This document shows, in pieces, positions 15,579-26,305 of a stretch of 64,000 nucleotides of DNA (the first letter of the stretch is position 1; each line of letters starts with the position of its first letter). The DNA comes from an uncultured Clostridia bacterium (GTDB lineage: Bacteria; Bacillota; Clostridia; Christensenellales; UBA1242). Location of the stretch: contig CANPWN010000003.1 of assembly GCA_947584415.1 (NCBI GenBank), positions 34,391-98,390 of the forward strand, given 5' to 3'. The position numbers were made by a program, and so were the translations under genes. The notes below the pieces were generated by a model, which saw nothing but the letters and a program-made list of their open reading frames with translations, had not been told where the DNA came from and ran no database searches.

Positions 15579-16658
15579 CTAAATTTTGTTTTTTTCAAAG
15601 TATTTGTCAAAAAATTTTTGATTCTGTTGAACACGCTCGTCATTTGGTTTGCAAGAGAGGCTAAGTTTATGAAATTCATAAGATTTTTTAATATCACCTT
15701 TGACAAAATGAGCATAACAAAGTTGCAGCGAAGGAAGAAAGCAATAATTGTCCTCGTTCACAAACGCACCGCTATTTAGGTCAATTTTGCTTTGAAGGGC
15801 CAGTTCAAGCCAAAAAATAGCCTCATCAATACGGCTAAGCCGCAACAAAAGGTCACCAAGTTTGCAAAAGACCTCTGCCTTTGGCAAAGAGGTTGTAAGA
15901 GCAGAGGAAAGACTTTGAAGTGCCATATCTTGTCTTCCCAAAATGTCATAACAATCAGCCATATCAAGATAAGCCTGAGCGCGGTTGACAACCCAGCCAC
16001 CAGGCATATTTAAATACTTCTTTAACTCTTTTATCGCCTTATTATATCGGCCAGAAAAATAATATTCACGCGCATAAAAAAATTGTTCGCGAGGTGAAAA
16101 TGCCACTTTCTTGCGTTTTTGGGCCAAAAAAATGCGTAAATTCCTATTTTTTTCGTTAATTTTCATTTTTTTATGATAAATTTTGATGTCCGCAATTCTA
16201 ACATCTCCGTTCACTTCAACATACTCATGAACAAATCCATGCCACAAAAAGTTTTTGTCCCTTTTGAAAAGCCTCTCCCTTTTAAAAATGGAAATGGGCG
16301 TGAAATTTTCGTCATAGGCAAGCACATAATAAAACATGTAAGCGTCTGCTGGCGCTTTTGATTGTTTTAATTCGTTTATCTTTTTGATGTCTTCATCCAA
16401 AACAATATCATCTGCGTCCAGCCACATCACATAATCAAGAGTTGCTTTGGAAAATGAAAAATTCCGTGCTTTTGAAAAATCATCATCCCACTCAAAATCA
16501 AACACCTTGTCTGTGAACTTTTTTGCCAGTTCTTTTGTCCTGTCTTTTGACCCAGTGTCAACAACAATAATCTCATCTGCAAATTTTTGAACGCAACAAA
16601 GACATCTTTCAATAACAAGTTCTTCGTCCTTCACAATCAAGCAAACTGATATTTTCAT
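15579..16658 (-). CDS. Family 2 glycosyltransferase with C-terminal TPR-like repeats
   Basis: A 359-residue cytoplasmic protein. Residues 1-110 form a GT-A fold of family GT2: ISVCLIVKDEE, EIIVVDTGSKDRT (nucleotide binding) and MWLDADDIV (the D-x-D metal and sugar-nucleotide site). From about residue 190 the sequence becomes repeated helices (EYYFSGRYNKAIKELKKYL, AQAYLDMADCYDILGRQDMA, CKLGDLLLRLSRIDEAIFW), a TPR pattern. This GT2-TPR layout is common in Bacillota and in some cases modifies peptides or surface proteins. It is divergent from the giant surface protein, but glycosylation of that protein is only a guess. AAGGAT precedes the ATG. Confidence 0.85.
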   Translation of the reverse strand: MKISVCLIVKDEELVIERCLCCVQKFADEIIVVDTGSKDRTKELAKKFTDKVFDFEWDDDFSKARNFSFSKATLDYVMWLDADDIVLDEDIKKINELKQSKAPADAYMFYYVLAYDENFTPISIFKRERLFKRDKNFLWHGFVHEYVEVNGDVRIADIKIYHKKMKINEKNRNLRIFLAQKRKKVAFSPREQFFYAREYYFSGRYNKAIKELKKYLNMPGGWVVNRAQAYLDMADCYDILGRQDMALQSLSSALTTSLPKAEVFCKLGDLLLRLSRIDEAIFWLELALQSKIDLNSGAFVNEDNYCFLPSLQLCYAHFVKGDIKKSYEFHKLSLSCKPNDERVQQNQKFFDKYFEKNKI

Positions 16659-16852
16659 ATCCTTAATTATTCAAAAATAATGAAAAAATTGCAGAAAAAT
16701 AATATATTTTTATAAAAAAATCATTAAAATTATTAAATTATGCTTTTTATCCCTTATTTTTAAAGGCAAAAAAATTGTTTGAGGCGAAGACCTTCTTTTA
16801 ATGTTATATTAAAATAAATATAATTATATATAATATTTACACATAATTTATT

Positions 16853-16880
16853 TTGATTTTGCAAAGAATTATGCTAGAAT
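16853..16880 (+). promoter_or_regulatory. Promoter of the giant surface protein
   Basis: TTGATT at 16853-16858, 16 bp spacer, TAGAAT at 16875-16880 preceded by TGC (extended -10). The upstream stretch 16660-16850 is very AT-rich, with no gene seen in it. Confidence 0.6.
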
Positions 16881-16915
16881 TATTTTGTCAAAAAATGACA
16901 GAAGAGGTAAGGTTT

Positions 16916-19900
16916 ATGAACAAGTTGAAATCAGTTTTGAGTTTTACTTTTCTAGCAGCGGCAGTCATAGGTGTTGGCTGCGGAGGTATGTTGTGTTCTG
17001 CCCCACCAAGAGCAAACATGACCGTTTTTGCAGACTATGTTGATGACACGGTCAATGAAACCGTGCTTGATGACTATTTTGTTGTTGACGGGCTAACCCA
17101 AGGCACATTTTTTCATAAAACTGCAAGTGACACTGGCTTCAGCGTCAGATTAAACACAGAGAAAGCCGAAGTCGCAAATGATGATAACGAAACGAGTCCT
17201 AATTTCAAATATTATTACTCAGTCCCTGGTGCAAGTCCAACGACATATTATTACTTCCTCGTCAACGCCGTAACCTTTTCAATTGATGGAGTGACCATCC
17301 CAGACAAAAAGGCAAGCGGAAATGACATTGGCTTTGACACTTCCAACCTTATCCTTAACTCCACCGGCAGTACTGACTTTCTTGATGCCGGCGACAATGT
17401 TACATCTCAAACAATCAATTTTAAAGTTGTTTATGAAAAAGGTGGAAAAACAAGAATATCTCAACCAGTTGCAGGTGAGAACGACTATTTGACGACCGAA
17501 AATAAATTATCACCAACACCTCAGCGAACAGTTTATCTTGGCGACACCTTCACAGACAGTGAAGGGCGCGAGCGCTCAACTGAAGGAAAACTTGAAATCA
17601 GAATAAGTTACTCTTTCGTAATTTCGGAACAAATTGCAGTGGGGAGAAACTCCGAAAAATTTGTTGGCACAGAAACTCCACTCACCCCTGCCATTATCCG
17701 AACACTTTACTTAAACGAAGACAACTATGTCACACAATTAAATGAGCCAAAACTTGAGTATGACACAAACACTTTGACAAGAACAAATGTGACAACAAGC
17801 GAGGCGGCAACACATAAATTTAATTATTTTTACAACTATCAATCAAATCAAATCCCTTGGATAAGTTATAACCCAAATTACATAAGGCTCAGCGTAACAA
17901 AAACACAAAACAACGCAACCATTTCCGACACCATTGTCTATGACCCAGATGACAAAAAGATTAACAAAGATGCAAACGGCAACGAGCATATCCCTTCTTT
18001 CTTGTATGACATTAAGGAAGAGGAAAATGGCAATTTGAAAGTTTACTTTAATGATGTTGGACAATATGGTCTTGCCATTGACTTTGTGCATATTAACACA
18101 AACGACAAAACAACCTATGTTGTTGACAGGGCAATCAAAGGGCAGTTATATCAAAATGTTTATATCTTTGGTGCTCAAGCCTTTTTCACTAACCGTGCAG
18201 AAAACAAGCAAAGTGAGTTTAAAGATGTTGAAAATTTCGCTGCAACCATATCGGCTGATATAACTTCCTATTTGAAGGACAATAAATACGCCTCACTTCT
18301 GCCAAGCGGCGCAGAAACAAACGAACATGATGCTGAAGGCTCATGCACTTGTGCAGACTGCACAATGAAAAAACTTGTTGCACAAATAAACACAGACAAA
18401 ATTAACATTGTATCAACAAATCAAACTCCGGTCAAATTCGCCTTCAACCTTAACTCTCAAAACATTTCCGTTTACTCAAAACTGGAAAATGATGATAAAG
18501 GTTGGCAGCGTTCCGCTGAAAGCGTGACAAAAACATTTAGCAACCCTGGAGAATACTTTGTTAGATTAAGTTACAGTTTTGCCCCTCACACAACTTTAGA
18601 CGGAGCGGCAAGTGATGCAACTTTTACACAATATTTTTACTTCAAAATCAACAAGCCTGTTCCAGTTATCAAAATTTATGCTGTTGACAAAAACAACACT
18701 GAAAAAGAGTTGATGTCAAAAGATTACACCAACGCCGAAAGAGTTAAAATCATCTATGAAAACTATGGCGGCAAGTTTGACAGCGAAGCAACTTTTGAAA
18801 TTTCAAAAAAGGATTTCAAAAACCCAAGTCAAAGTTTTGAAAACAGACCTTTTACTTTTAGAGTTACAACTCGCCAAGATGCAAGCGGAAACGAATATCA
18901 ATGTGGCGAATATGTGGAAGAAGGAGAAGGAACTTACACAGTTTCCACCTACTACTCTTTTGAAGGCGTTAAACAAAAAGTTCCTGTTACAAAAAGTTTT
19001 ACAATTGACAGAGAAGCAATTGACGCAATTGAACCTATAAACGCTTACACTGTGCAAACTTATGGCTTGAATAAGGAATATCAAAGCGACCCAACACCAA
19101 TTTCAGATGCCACAAACCAACCTTTCATTTTAACTTGGCAACAAACAAAACGCAGCGGCGCAACAACAAATGCCTATGTTAAATATTATCCACTTCAAAA
19201 GAACAATATCTATTCCTCTAACGGCAATCTTAGCGGGATGATACAAAGTTTCTTGGGAACATTTCAATCTCTTGCAACAGACAAATCTTTAAACTTTAGG
19301 CAAAATGCAAGTTGGGACAAATATGACAACGCCACTGCAGTGAGAAATGGGGTTATCCCAAATTACTATGTCAAATCTGACGCCGGACTTTACATCTTCC
19401 AAATTGTTGACCAAGCAGGAAACACCGCTGTCAAGATTGTTTTATTTGATGACAGCACTCCTTACTTTGCAATGTATAAAGCGGGCAGCAGCAGTGGTGA
19501 AGCCGGCGGCTACTCCATTGTAAGCACTTATTACACAACCTCAACAGACGCAACAGTTTACTGGGGTGAAAAGAAAGCAATTTTCATTGATTATGACCCA
19601 AATAGCAATGATGTTGCGGCCGACAGAAATGGTGACGAAAGCGAAAACTCCCCTGTATACCAAGCACTTATGAACTTCTTTAATGGCAAAACTCACAACT
19701 ATTCCCTGCCACAAATTGCAGATGCATACAAGGGTGATTACTACGAAGTTGAACTTGAAGATTATGCTTCATACAAAGGGCTAAGCGGAAAATATGAACC
19801 TATCAACGCATCTTCAATGGAAATTCAATCTTCCTTCAAGGTTTATTACACGGGAGATGAAAGCGTAATAAATTATTACTATTCAACCAGCGACAATGTG

Positions 19901-22900
19901 AACAACTATGTTTTGAAAGTTAAAGAGGACGGCTCAACGGAAAGAGTTGTTTCAATCAATGGCACAACCATTGAAAATGAAGGAACACTTAAGGAAGCAA
20001 AGGTTTACAAACGCTCAGTCAATGGTGAAAACACCGCTTATTACTATAGCGCTCCAATTTCCTCTGACACAAATCTTCACAAAGTTTACAGCACTGAAGT
20101 TGTGACAAAGCCTGCAAATTTTGAAAACTCCGAATTTAAGGAAGTTAACTTTGTGGATATGGAAGGCACTTATGTCTTCCTGCTCAGAGATAAGTCCAAC
20201 ACACTTGGAAGAGATTACCCTAAGGACTCAAACGGTTACAGCGAAGAGGCCTTCTTGAATCATGCGTCTGCATATCAATATGTCAAAGTGACGGGAGATG
20301 TTTCAGGGACAAAAATTTACTTCACAGACGGAGATGACACCATTGAATTGACATACGCGGCATTTTCAAATTCCGGTGTGACTGAAAATGACGAAGCAAA
20401 AAATCTGTCCTTTAGGGAAAGTTACTATGAGCCAACCTGCATACAAAAAGTGTTGTCAGTTTCATTTACGCCAACCACAACAACCTCTGCAGGAAAAACA
20501 CAAATTGACAAGGTTACACTGCAATACTTCCCTTATGAAACACAAAAGTATGCACATTTGAATGCTTGGGGAAATCCTGTTGTCGAATTCTATCAAACGC
20601 TTTCCACAGTTGAAACAGAACCTATTGTGCTTTATGATTATAAAAATGGAAGTGGTGATGCAGAATCCTCAGAAGAACTTACTTTCAGCATCAATGTTTC
20701 TTCACAAATGACCAAGGCTGGAAAATACATCCTCAAGAGAACTTATGTCACAGGCGAAGGCTATATCACCGGCAGTTTTGACTATGACCAAAGAACACTG
20801 ACCGCCCTTGTTGACAGATACAATGTTCTTTCTGAACAAGCGTCTGTTGAATATGTGGAAAACATCCGAACATATCAAAATGTTAATGGATTAACACTTC
20901 AAACCCGCGTTATTGAAAACATTTTGGAAGTTACTGTTGTGGGCGAAACGAATTTCCCAGACAACCCAACCTTTAAATTTTATGCAAAAAACGGCGAAGA
21001 AGAAACCGAACTTAAATTAAGCCAAATCAATGCAAACATTGGATACTACAATCTTGTCAGCGAAGAAGACAGCAAAAAGCCTGACATTATCCTTGACACA
21101 AGCGCAATTGTTGACTATGTTTTGAAAGTTGGCGAAGATAAAATCCAAGATTACAGCGTAACACCAAGCAAATCTTACAGGTCTTTGGAAAGCGTTGTTG
21201 GCAGTGACATCTTCGTCAATATGTATGATGGCATGTCTGAGAACGGCGGGAGCCAAGTTTCCATTACCTTCCCTAATTACAGCGGAATTTTGCCTTCTGG
21301 AGACTCTTTCTACACAGACAACAAATCAGATTGGGACCCAATTCATGATGAAACAGCAAGCAAGTTCACAACAAACAAACTTCCTGTTTCACTTTACATT
21401 CCAAGCGTTAAATACACTCTTTACAACTTAGGACAATGGGATGACGCAATTGAATATTCTTCAGTTTTAAATGAAACCCTAAATTACTATGACAAAACCT
21501 ACACAAATTCAGTAATCAATTCCTATGAACTGCGTGCTGAAATCACCGTGTTTGACAACGAAGGAAACATAATCAAATATTATTCAAATGGCTCAACTTA
21601 CAGTGGTTTCTTAAAATTCGTCGACGATAAAGGTCAAGATGTTTCTAACTTTACAACCGCCGGAGTTTACATTGTCAACATCTCGCAGGGCAACTATTCT
21701 GAGGGTGTCTCTGCAAATAGTTTCAAGAAAAACTATCAGTTCTCTTTCACCGTGCTTTCCTCCTCGCCTGAATTTAGCATCTCTGCAAATGGTGCTCAAC
21801 TCAACTCACTTCAAGACCGTTCCCAAAATGAAGTTAAGGAAATTTATTACACAAACGCAAGTGACATAAGAGTTTCTTGGAACGACACGGACAGCCCTTA
21901 CATTGCGAACATTGACAAAACTCAAATAAGACTTATCATTATGCAAGCAACATACAAAATCAGCATTGTTGATAATAAAGTTTCCGTTTTCAATGATACA
22001 AATGATGAACTTCCGGATTTTGAAGTCGGGATGTCCTATTCAAAAACGGGCAACCAAAACAGGCTGATTATCAACCTGTCCGCGCTAGACGCTTACTACA
22101 ACGGCAGCGAAGTTGACATCACCATGCAATTTGAAAATCACAACTCTGACTATTACTCGACAAAAACAAAGGCCATTTACATTGACCTTGCCGCTGACGC
22201 AACTTCCCTCAACCCACTCATTGACAAACTTCCTTCATCTTCAGCCTTAACACTTGACCGCAGCACTTTGAGAAGATACAAGGATGCAAGCGGCGGCGAC
22301 ATCACAACGGGCAACCCGAATAACGACAACTTTGTTGCTTCTTACAACATCTCTCAAGATGCAACCAGCCCACTTTATAGATACAGTTACATGGTTGATT
22401 CAAATTTCTTCATTACTTTGCGCGACAAGGTTATGGCAAATGCAAACATCACTTCGCCACAGGACTATGTTCAAGCAGGCTGCGGCGCTTGGGAAGCATA
22501 TTACAGAATTGTTGACAACCCTTACAACACCACCTCTGAAACAAGTGACGAAGAAACATCCTATGAAAACTTTATTCCATCAACCTTTAACAACATCACA
22601 GATTCAATTCCTTCAACTGCGGGCGACTATGTTGAAGTGGTTGAACGTGACCGTGCTGGAAACATGACAATTTACTTGGTTTACCTTTATGACCAAGACC
22701 AAACTGACGAAGGGCAAGAAGGCTCTTATCAGGGCATTGAAATCAAAGATGAAAGCACCTTTAAACTTGCAAGTGATGCCCAAATTGCCACAGACAAACT
22801 CAGCCTTTACGCATCAACCAGCACAACCATTTCTCGTTTCAACTTCTTGGGTGATGAGTGGATAAGATTTGCTGTTAATGATGAAGAATACTTGCTCTCA

Positions 22901-25882
22901 CCAATTATTCCTCAAGGCAATGTTTTCCATCTGCCAAACACAACAACTTCAATAAGTTTGAATTCTGTTCTTTCTTCCTTTAGTTCATCAACAGTGCCAA
23001 TTTCCATCAGAGTTCTTAACAGAGCCACCGGCGTTTGGCACAATTTCACCATCACGCTTTTAAATGAAGTTGCGCTTGTGACAACGCTTTCAAACTCTGA
23101 CTCCGAATACATTTCAATCTCATATTCCAATGCGGTGTATCCAGTCAATGTTTCAATCTTCCAGCAAACAATACAAAATGAACAAGCCGTTCTCACTGCA
23201 AACCTATCAAACAACCCTAACAAACTTGAAAACCTGACAAATGCAGATTACACATATCTGTCAGGCTGGGCAAATAAAGACGGCATAACCGTTTCTGTGG
23301 ACGCAGCGACAAACCGCATAGTGTTCAGATTTAACCGCAACCCTTCAGTTGGTGTTAAAGTTAGATATGAAATTGAAGATAACTTTGGCAATATCTTAAA
23401 GCCAGCGCACATCTTTGGTATTGTGCAGCCAAACGAAATCACGAGCAGCGGAAATATTTATCAAACTGTTGTCAATGACTTCACAACTGGCAACCAAAAC
23501 GAAATTTATTATATTGCAACCAAAAATTTGGTTTACAGTTTCAACAACCTCATACACAATGTTACTGTTGAAAAATGGGATAACATCCGCGGAAGATGGT
23601 CATCAGACGCTTCAGTTTTACTTCCTAATGATTACATTTCACGAACAACCGACAATATCACAACTTACACCTTTGCCCCTCAAAATGACACTTTTAATCA
23701 AAAGTTTAGGTTGATTGTCAATGAATTGGACGGAACAGAACAAACAAATGTTAAAACCGTTTACTTGCAACTATATCAAGTTCTGCCACATCTTTTGGAT
23801 AAACTTGAAAACGCAAATGACTATCTTTCAACTTTCACCATGACGGACTCCTCAGGCATCAACATAACCAAAGAAGTTTTGGTGGACAGAAACTCCGAAA
23901 ATGTTTTCATCAATGGCAAAACTTACTCCGTTTCTTTGGCCGGAATAACCTTTGCAAAGAGCATTAGATTGACTTTCACTGACCCAGCGCAATTTGCCTT
24001 CCCTTACAGCATTTACATATATAAAGAAGATGGCTCGCTTGGTGAAGACTTTGTGCCAATCAACTCTGGAAGTAGATTTGCAGAAAGCGGCGTTTACTAC
24101 ATCTTGTTCAAATATGACGAACTGTTGTTGTATGAGGACAGAGTTTACAAAGTTGAAATTCTTGACTCCAATAATGAATACTACCGCGTTACAAACAATG
24201 GACATGTTGTAAACCGCGCCGGAGCATATTACAATGATGGCTCAGTTGATAACCCTGAATATTACATTGTCAATGTTAAATATCCAGACGAAAGCCGTGC
24301 AATTGAAATTGTTCCAAACACCTATCAAAAAATTGTTTCTTACTTCATCTCAGAAAAACCAGAAGAACAAAGTCGTGAAGTGGTAACTTTGCAGTATGTT
24401 GTTTCAAATGTGGGAAGAAATGGTGACCAGCCTCTTGAACAGGGACTTCATAAATTCTTCAAAAAAGTCTTTATCACCTTTGTTCCTCCAACACAATCTC
24501 CTGTTGGCACAATGTATTTGACCTACAACTTCTCTGACATGCCTATCCCTGATTCAATAAATGATAAAAGTTCTTACACAGCAGTGCCACCAGACCCAGG
24601 AATTGAATCAATCAAACTTGTTTACTCCAAAAACAGAGGAATTGACAGCAATTTGATTAATCTTTCCGTGCTTAAAGATGGCGTGCCTTACACCCCAACA
24701 ATCAAGCAAATGGCAACCGGTGACGGCGAAGAAGAACTTATGTATGCTGAATTTTCAATCTCCGGCACTTACACAATTTCATTTACAGATGTTGCGGGCA
24801 ACAGGCAAATGTTTGCAACTGGCTTAACTCAACAATCTTACGAATTTAATCTTGTGCTGTTAAAAGATGTTTCGTTCTTCATGACCTACACAGATGTTGA
24901 CGGAAATGAACAAAACACTGACCCAATTCAAAAAGGCGTGTTCAATAGCGAAGTGACACTTTCAGTTATCAAAAAGTTTAATTCGGTTTATTACACTCAA
25001 GCATCTGTCGGAGAAAAAGACTCCCTCATCCATGTTACCAGAAACGGCGTGCCTTACACTAATTATGAATACTCCTCAAACGAAACACTTTCTTCCTTCA
25101 AGTTCTCAAAACCGGGATATTACTCCGTTTACTTCTCCGCAACCAGCCTGGCAACCGGACTTGAACTGAGAGAAACCGTTTACACCTTCGCAATTGTCGA
25201 GCCTGAAGAGTCAAGATATGCGTTTGAATTCTCACCTTATCAGAGTTATTATGTTCTCTCAATCATAAAAGGCAACAGCGGTGACATCACAAGAGATAAT
25301 GACGGCAATTTGGTTGCAGACCTTCAAAATACCTTCCAAACCGCAGTTGGCAGTGATAACAAGCGCTATTTGAAAAACTTTGTGACTTCAGTTTCAGATG
25401 AAGGTTTGCTTGGCAGCGGAAGATATATTGTGACAATTTCAACAAACAAAAACTTAAACCGTGACGATTACTCCAAAGTCACAACCTTCTCCTTTGCATA
25501 TTGGATAAATTCAGAGTCAGTGCCAATCAGCGTTTCAATCAACGAAGGCACTTCAACCAACAAAAACATCTCTGTTTCCTTTAATGCAGAAAGAGTGTTC
25601 ACTTCGGTCGGCGAGTGCGACATCTATGTTGGAACAAAAATATATCACATAAACAGTGAAACCATTGCCGAACTTGGCACTATCACCGAAACACTTTCAA
25701 CAACAGGTGTTCACTACATCACCGTTATGTCAATGAGCGGCAGCGTTCTTTACAGATACAAAGTTGAAAAAACTGAACCTCTCAATGGCTGGGCAATTGC
25801 AGCAATTGTCATAGGCGGCATAGTGCTGATTGCAGTGATAATCATCATTGTTAAACTGAGAAAACGAATCAAGGTTAAATAA
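16916..25882 (+). CDS. Giant cell-surface protein with Ig-like repeats and C-terminal membrane anchor
   Basis: 2,988 residues. The ATG at 16916 follows GAGGTAAGG and begins a signal peptide (MNKLKSVLSFTFLAAAVIGV, then a small-residue region). The body is Tyr-, Asn-, Ser- and Thr-rich, almost free of cysteine, and built of beta-strand repeats. Several end in the bacterial Ig-like signature 'G-x-Y-x5-D-x-A-G-N': IFQIVDQAGNTA, VEVVERDRAGNMT, ISFTDVAGNRQ. The C-terminus is one membrane helix (WAIAAIVIGGIVLIAVIIII) followed by KLRKRIKVK. It should project from the cell surface, anchored by this helix; there is no LPXTG motif. An adhesin, matrix-binding or cell-cell contact role is inferred. A strong terminator follows. 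Confidence 0.85.
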   Translation: MNKLKSVLSFTFLAAAVIGVGCGGMLCSAPPRANMTVFADYVDDTVNETVLDDYFVVDGLTQGTFFHKTASDTGFSVRLNTEKAEVANDDNETSPNFKYYYSVPGASPTTYYYFLVNAVTFSIDGVTIPDKKASGNDIGFDTSNLILNSTGSTDFLDAGDNVTSQTINFKVVYEKGGKTRISQPVAGENDYLTTENKLSPTPQRTVYLGDTFTDSEGRERSTEGKLEIRISYSFVISEQIAVGRNSEKFVGTETPLTPAIIRTLYLNEDNYVTQLNEPKLEYDTNTLTRTNVTTSEAATHKFNYFYNYQSNQIPWISYNPNYIRLSVTKTQNNATISDTIVYDPDDKKINKDANGNEHIPSFLYDIKEEENGNLKVYFNDVGQYGLAIDFVHINTNDKTTYVVDRAIKGQLYQNVYIFGAQAFFTNRAENKQSEFKDVENFAATISADITSYLKDNKYASLLPSGAETNEHDAEGSCTCADCTMKKLVAQINTDKINIVSTNQTPVKFAFNLNSQNISVYSKLENDDKGWQRSAESVTKTFSNPGEYFVRLSYSFAPHTTLDGAASDATFTQYFYFKINKPVPVIKIYAVDKNNTEKELMSKDYTNAERVKIIYENYGGKFDSEATFEISKKDFKNPSQSFENRPFTFRVTTRQDASGNEYQCGEYVEEGEGTYTVSTYYSFEGVKQKVPVTKSFTIDREAIDAIEPINAYTVQTYGLNKEYQSDPTPISDATNQPFILTWQQTKRSGATTNAYVKYYPLQKNNIYSSNGNLSGMIQSFLGTFQSLATDKSLNFRQNASWDKYDNATAVRNGVIPNYYVKSDAGLYIFQIVDQAGNTAVKIVLFDDSTPYFAMYKAGSSSGEAGGYSIVSTYYTTSTDATVYWGEKKAIFIDYDPNSNDVAADRNGDESENSPVYQALMNFFNGKTHNYSLPQIADAYKGDYYEVELEDYASYKGLSGKYEPINASSMEIQSSFKVYYTGDESVINYYYSTSDNVNNYVLKVKEDGSTERVVSINGTTIENEGTLKEAKVYKRSVNGENTAYYYSAPISSDTNLHKVYSTEVVTKPANFENSEFKEVNFVDMEGTYVFLLRDKSNTLGRDYPKDSNGYSEEAFLNHASAYQYVKVTGDVSGTKIYFTDGDDTIELTYAAFSNSGVTENDEAKNLSFRESYYEPTCIQKVLSVSFTPTTTTSAGKTQIDKVTLQYFPYETQKYAHLNAWGNPVVEFYQTLSTVETEPIVLYDYKNGSGDAESSEELTFSINVSSQMTKAGKYILKRTYVTGEGYITGSFDYDQRTLTALVDRYNVLSEQASVEYVENIRTYQNVNGLTLQTRVIENILEVTVVGETNFPDNPTFKFYAKNGEEETELKLSQINANIGYYNLVSEEDSKKPDIILDTSAIVDYVLKVGEDKIQDYSVTPSKSYRSLESVVGSDIFVNMYDGMSENGGSQVSITFPNYSGILPSGDSFYTDNKSDWDPIHDETASKFTTNKLPVSLYIPSVKYTLYNLGQWDDAIEYSSVLNETLNYYDKTYTNSVINSYELRAEITVFDNEGNIIKYYSNGSTYSGFLKFVDDKGQDVSNFTTAGVYIVNISQGNYSEGVSANSFKKNYQFSFTVLSSSPEFSISANGAQLNSLQDRSQNEVKEIYYTNASDIRVSWNDTDSPYIANIDKTQIRLIIMQATYKISIVDNKVSVFNDTNDELPDFEVGMSYSKTGNQNRLIINLSALDAYYNGSEVDITMQFENHNSDYYSTKTKAIYIDLAADATSLNPLIDKLPSSSALTLDRSTLRRYKDASGGDITTGNPNNDNFVASYNISQDATSPLYRYSYMVDSNFFITLRDKVMANANITSPQDYVQAGCGAWEAYYRIVDNPYNTTSETSDEETSYENFIPSTFNNITDSIPSTAGDYVEVVERDRAGNMTIYLVYLYDQDQTDEGQEGSYQGIEIKDESTFKLASDAQIATDKLSLYASTSTTISRFNFLGDEWIRFAVNDEEYLLSPIIPQGNVFHLPNTTTSISLNSVLSSFSSSTVPISIRVLNRATGVWHNFTITLLNEVALVTTLSNSDSEYISISYSNAVYPVNVSIFQQTIQNEQAVLTANLSNNPNKLENLTNADYTYLSGWANKDGITVSVDAATNRIVFRFNRNPSVGVKVRYEIEDNFGNILKPAHIFGIVQPNEITSSGNIYQTVVNDFTTGNQNEIYYIATKNLVYSFNNLIHNVTVEKWDNIRGRWSSDASVLLPNDYISRTTDNITTYTFAPQNDTFNQKFRLIVNELDGTEQTNVKTVYLQLYQVLPHLLDKLENANDYLSTFTMTDSSGINITKEVLVDRNSENVFINGKTYSVSLAGITFAKSIRLTFTDPAQFAFPYSIYIYKEDGSLGEDFVPINSGSRFAESGVYYILFKYDELLLYEDRVYKVEILDSNNEYYRVTNNGHVVNRAGAYYNDGSVDNPEYYIVNVKYPDESRAIEIVPNTYQKIVSYFISEKPEEQSREVVTLQYVVSNVGRNGDQPLEQGLHKFFKKVFITFVPPTQSPVGTMYLTYNFSDMPIPDSINDKSSYTAVPPDPGIESIKLVYSKNRGIDSNLINLSVLKDGVPYTPTIKQMATGDGEEELMYAEFSISGTYTISFTDVAGNRQMFATGLTQQSYEFNLVLLKDVSFFMTYTDVDGNEQNTDPIQKGVFNSEVTLSVIKKFNSVYYTQASVGEKDSLIHVTRNGVPYTNYEYSSNETLSSFKFSKPGYYSVYFSATSLATGLELRETVYTFAIVEPEESRYAFEFSPYQSYYVLSIIKGNSGDITRDNDGNLVADLQNTFQTAVGSDNKRYLKNFVTSVSDEGLLGSGRYIVTISTNKNLNRDDYSKVTTFSFAYWINSESVPISVSINEGTSTNKNISVSFNAERVFTSVGECDIYVGTKIYHINSETIAELGTITETLSTTGVHYITVMSMSGSVLYRYKVEKTEPLNGWAIAAIVIGGIVLIAVIIIIVKLRKRIKVK

Positions 25883-25885
25883 AAA

Positions 25886-25911
25886 ATGCGAACTTTCGTT
25901 CGCATTTTTTT
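25886..25911 (+). terminator. Intrinsic terminator of the giant surface protein
   Basis: ATGCGAACTTTCGTTCGCAT hairpin followed by TTTTTTT, four bases after the stop codon. Confidence 0.9.
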
Positions 25912-25960
25912 AAAGGTTAAATACGGACTTGCATTTTCATTTTCAAAGATTAAATGTTGC

Positions 25961-25996
25961 CATGGGTTGTTTTTGTCCCATGCTGTATGTTATAAT
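25961..25996 (+). promoter_or_regulatory. Promoter with CATGGG/CCCATG inverted repeat, FtsZ-like operon
   Basis: TTGTTT at 25967-25972, 18 bp spacer, TATAAT at 25991-25996 with TG two bases before it. The repeat CATGGG (25961-25966) and CCCATG (25978-25983) brackets the -35 box and is a plausible operator for the HTH protein encoded first in the operon. Confidence 0.55.
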
Positions 25997-26014
25997 ATAA
26001 GTAGAGAGATGAAA

Positions 26015-26305
26015 ATGAACAAACACAAAAAACTTATCATTTTGTACGTGTATGATGTTTTAAAGCATGGCAGTGCGGAAGATTGCCTTTTTCACCAAAC
26101 AAGCATTGCCAAGCAAATAAGTGAGTATTTTGGCATACCTTGTGACAGAAAGACAGTCGCGCGCAATATTGGTTATTTGCGGGAATATGGCTGCGACATT
26201 GTCACAATCAAAGGTAAAGGTTGTTACATGAGGTCCTATCCCTATCTTGGAAAGACCATTTACACAAAGAAAAAGTTTGAGGAGGAAAATAATGCGACCA
26301 ATTGA
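26015..26305 (+). CDS. Small HTH protein, first gene of FtsZ-like operon
   Basis: A 96-residue protein. Residues 19-60 (DCLFHQTSIAKQISEYFGIP, then CDRKTVARNIGYLREYG) resemble the N-terminal winged helix of WYL-type regulators, where 'DRKTV.R.I..L...G' is the recognition helix and turn. The WYL ligand domain itself is absent. The ATG at 26015 is used because GAGAGATGAAA precedes it; ATG 26009 is also possible and the longer frame from 25886 runs through a terminator. It overlaps the next gene by 14 nt. It probably regulates this operon. Confidence 0.7.
   Translation: MNKHKKLIILYVYDVLKHGSAEDCLFHQTSIAKQISEYFGIPCDRKTVARNIGYLREYGCDIVTIKGKGCYMRSYPYLGKTIYTKKKFEEENNATN

Noticed and set aside
16660-16850. 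Possible small RNA or gene in the AT-rich gap before the giant surface protein
   Set aside because: No stable hairpin, ribosome binding site or open frame is visible; only AT-rich promoter-like DNA.
25886-26014. Upstream extension of the HTH gene to ATG 25886
   Set aside because: The extension runs through a strong terminator and the operon promoter; GAGAG-spaced ATG at 26015 is preferred.
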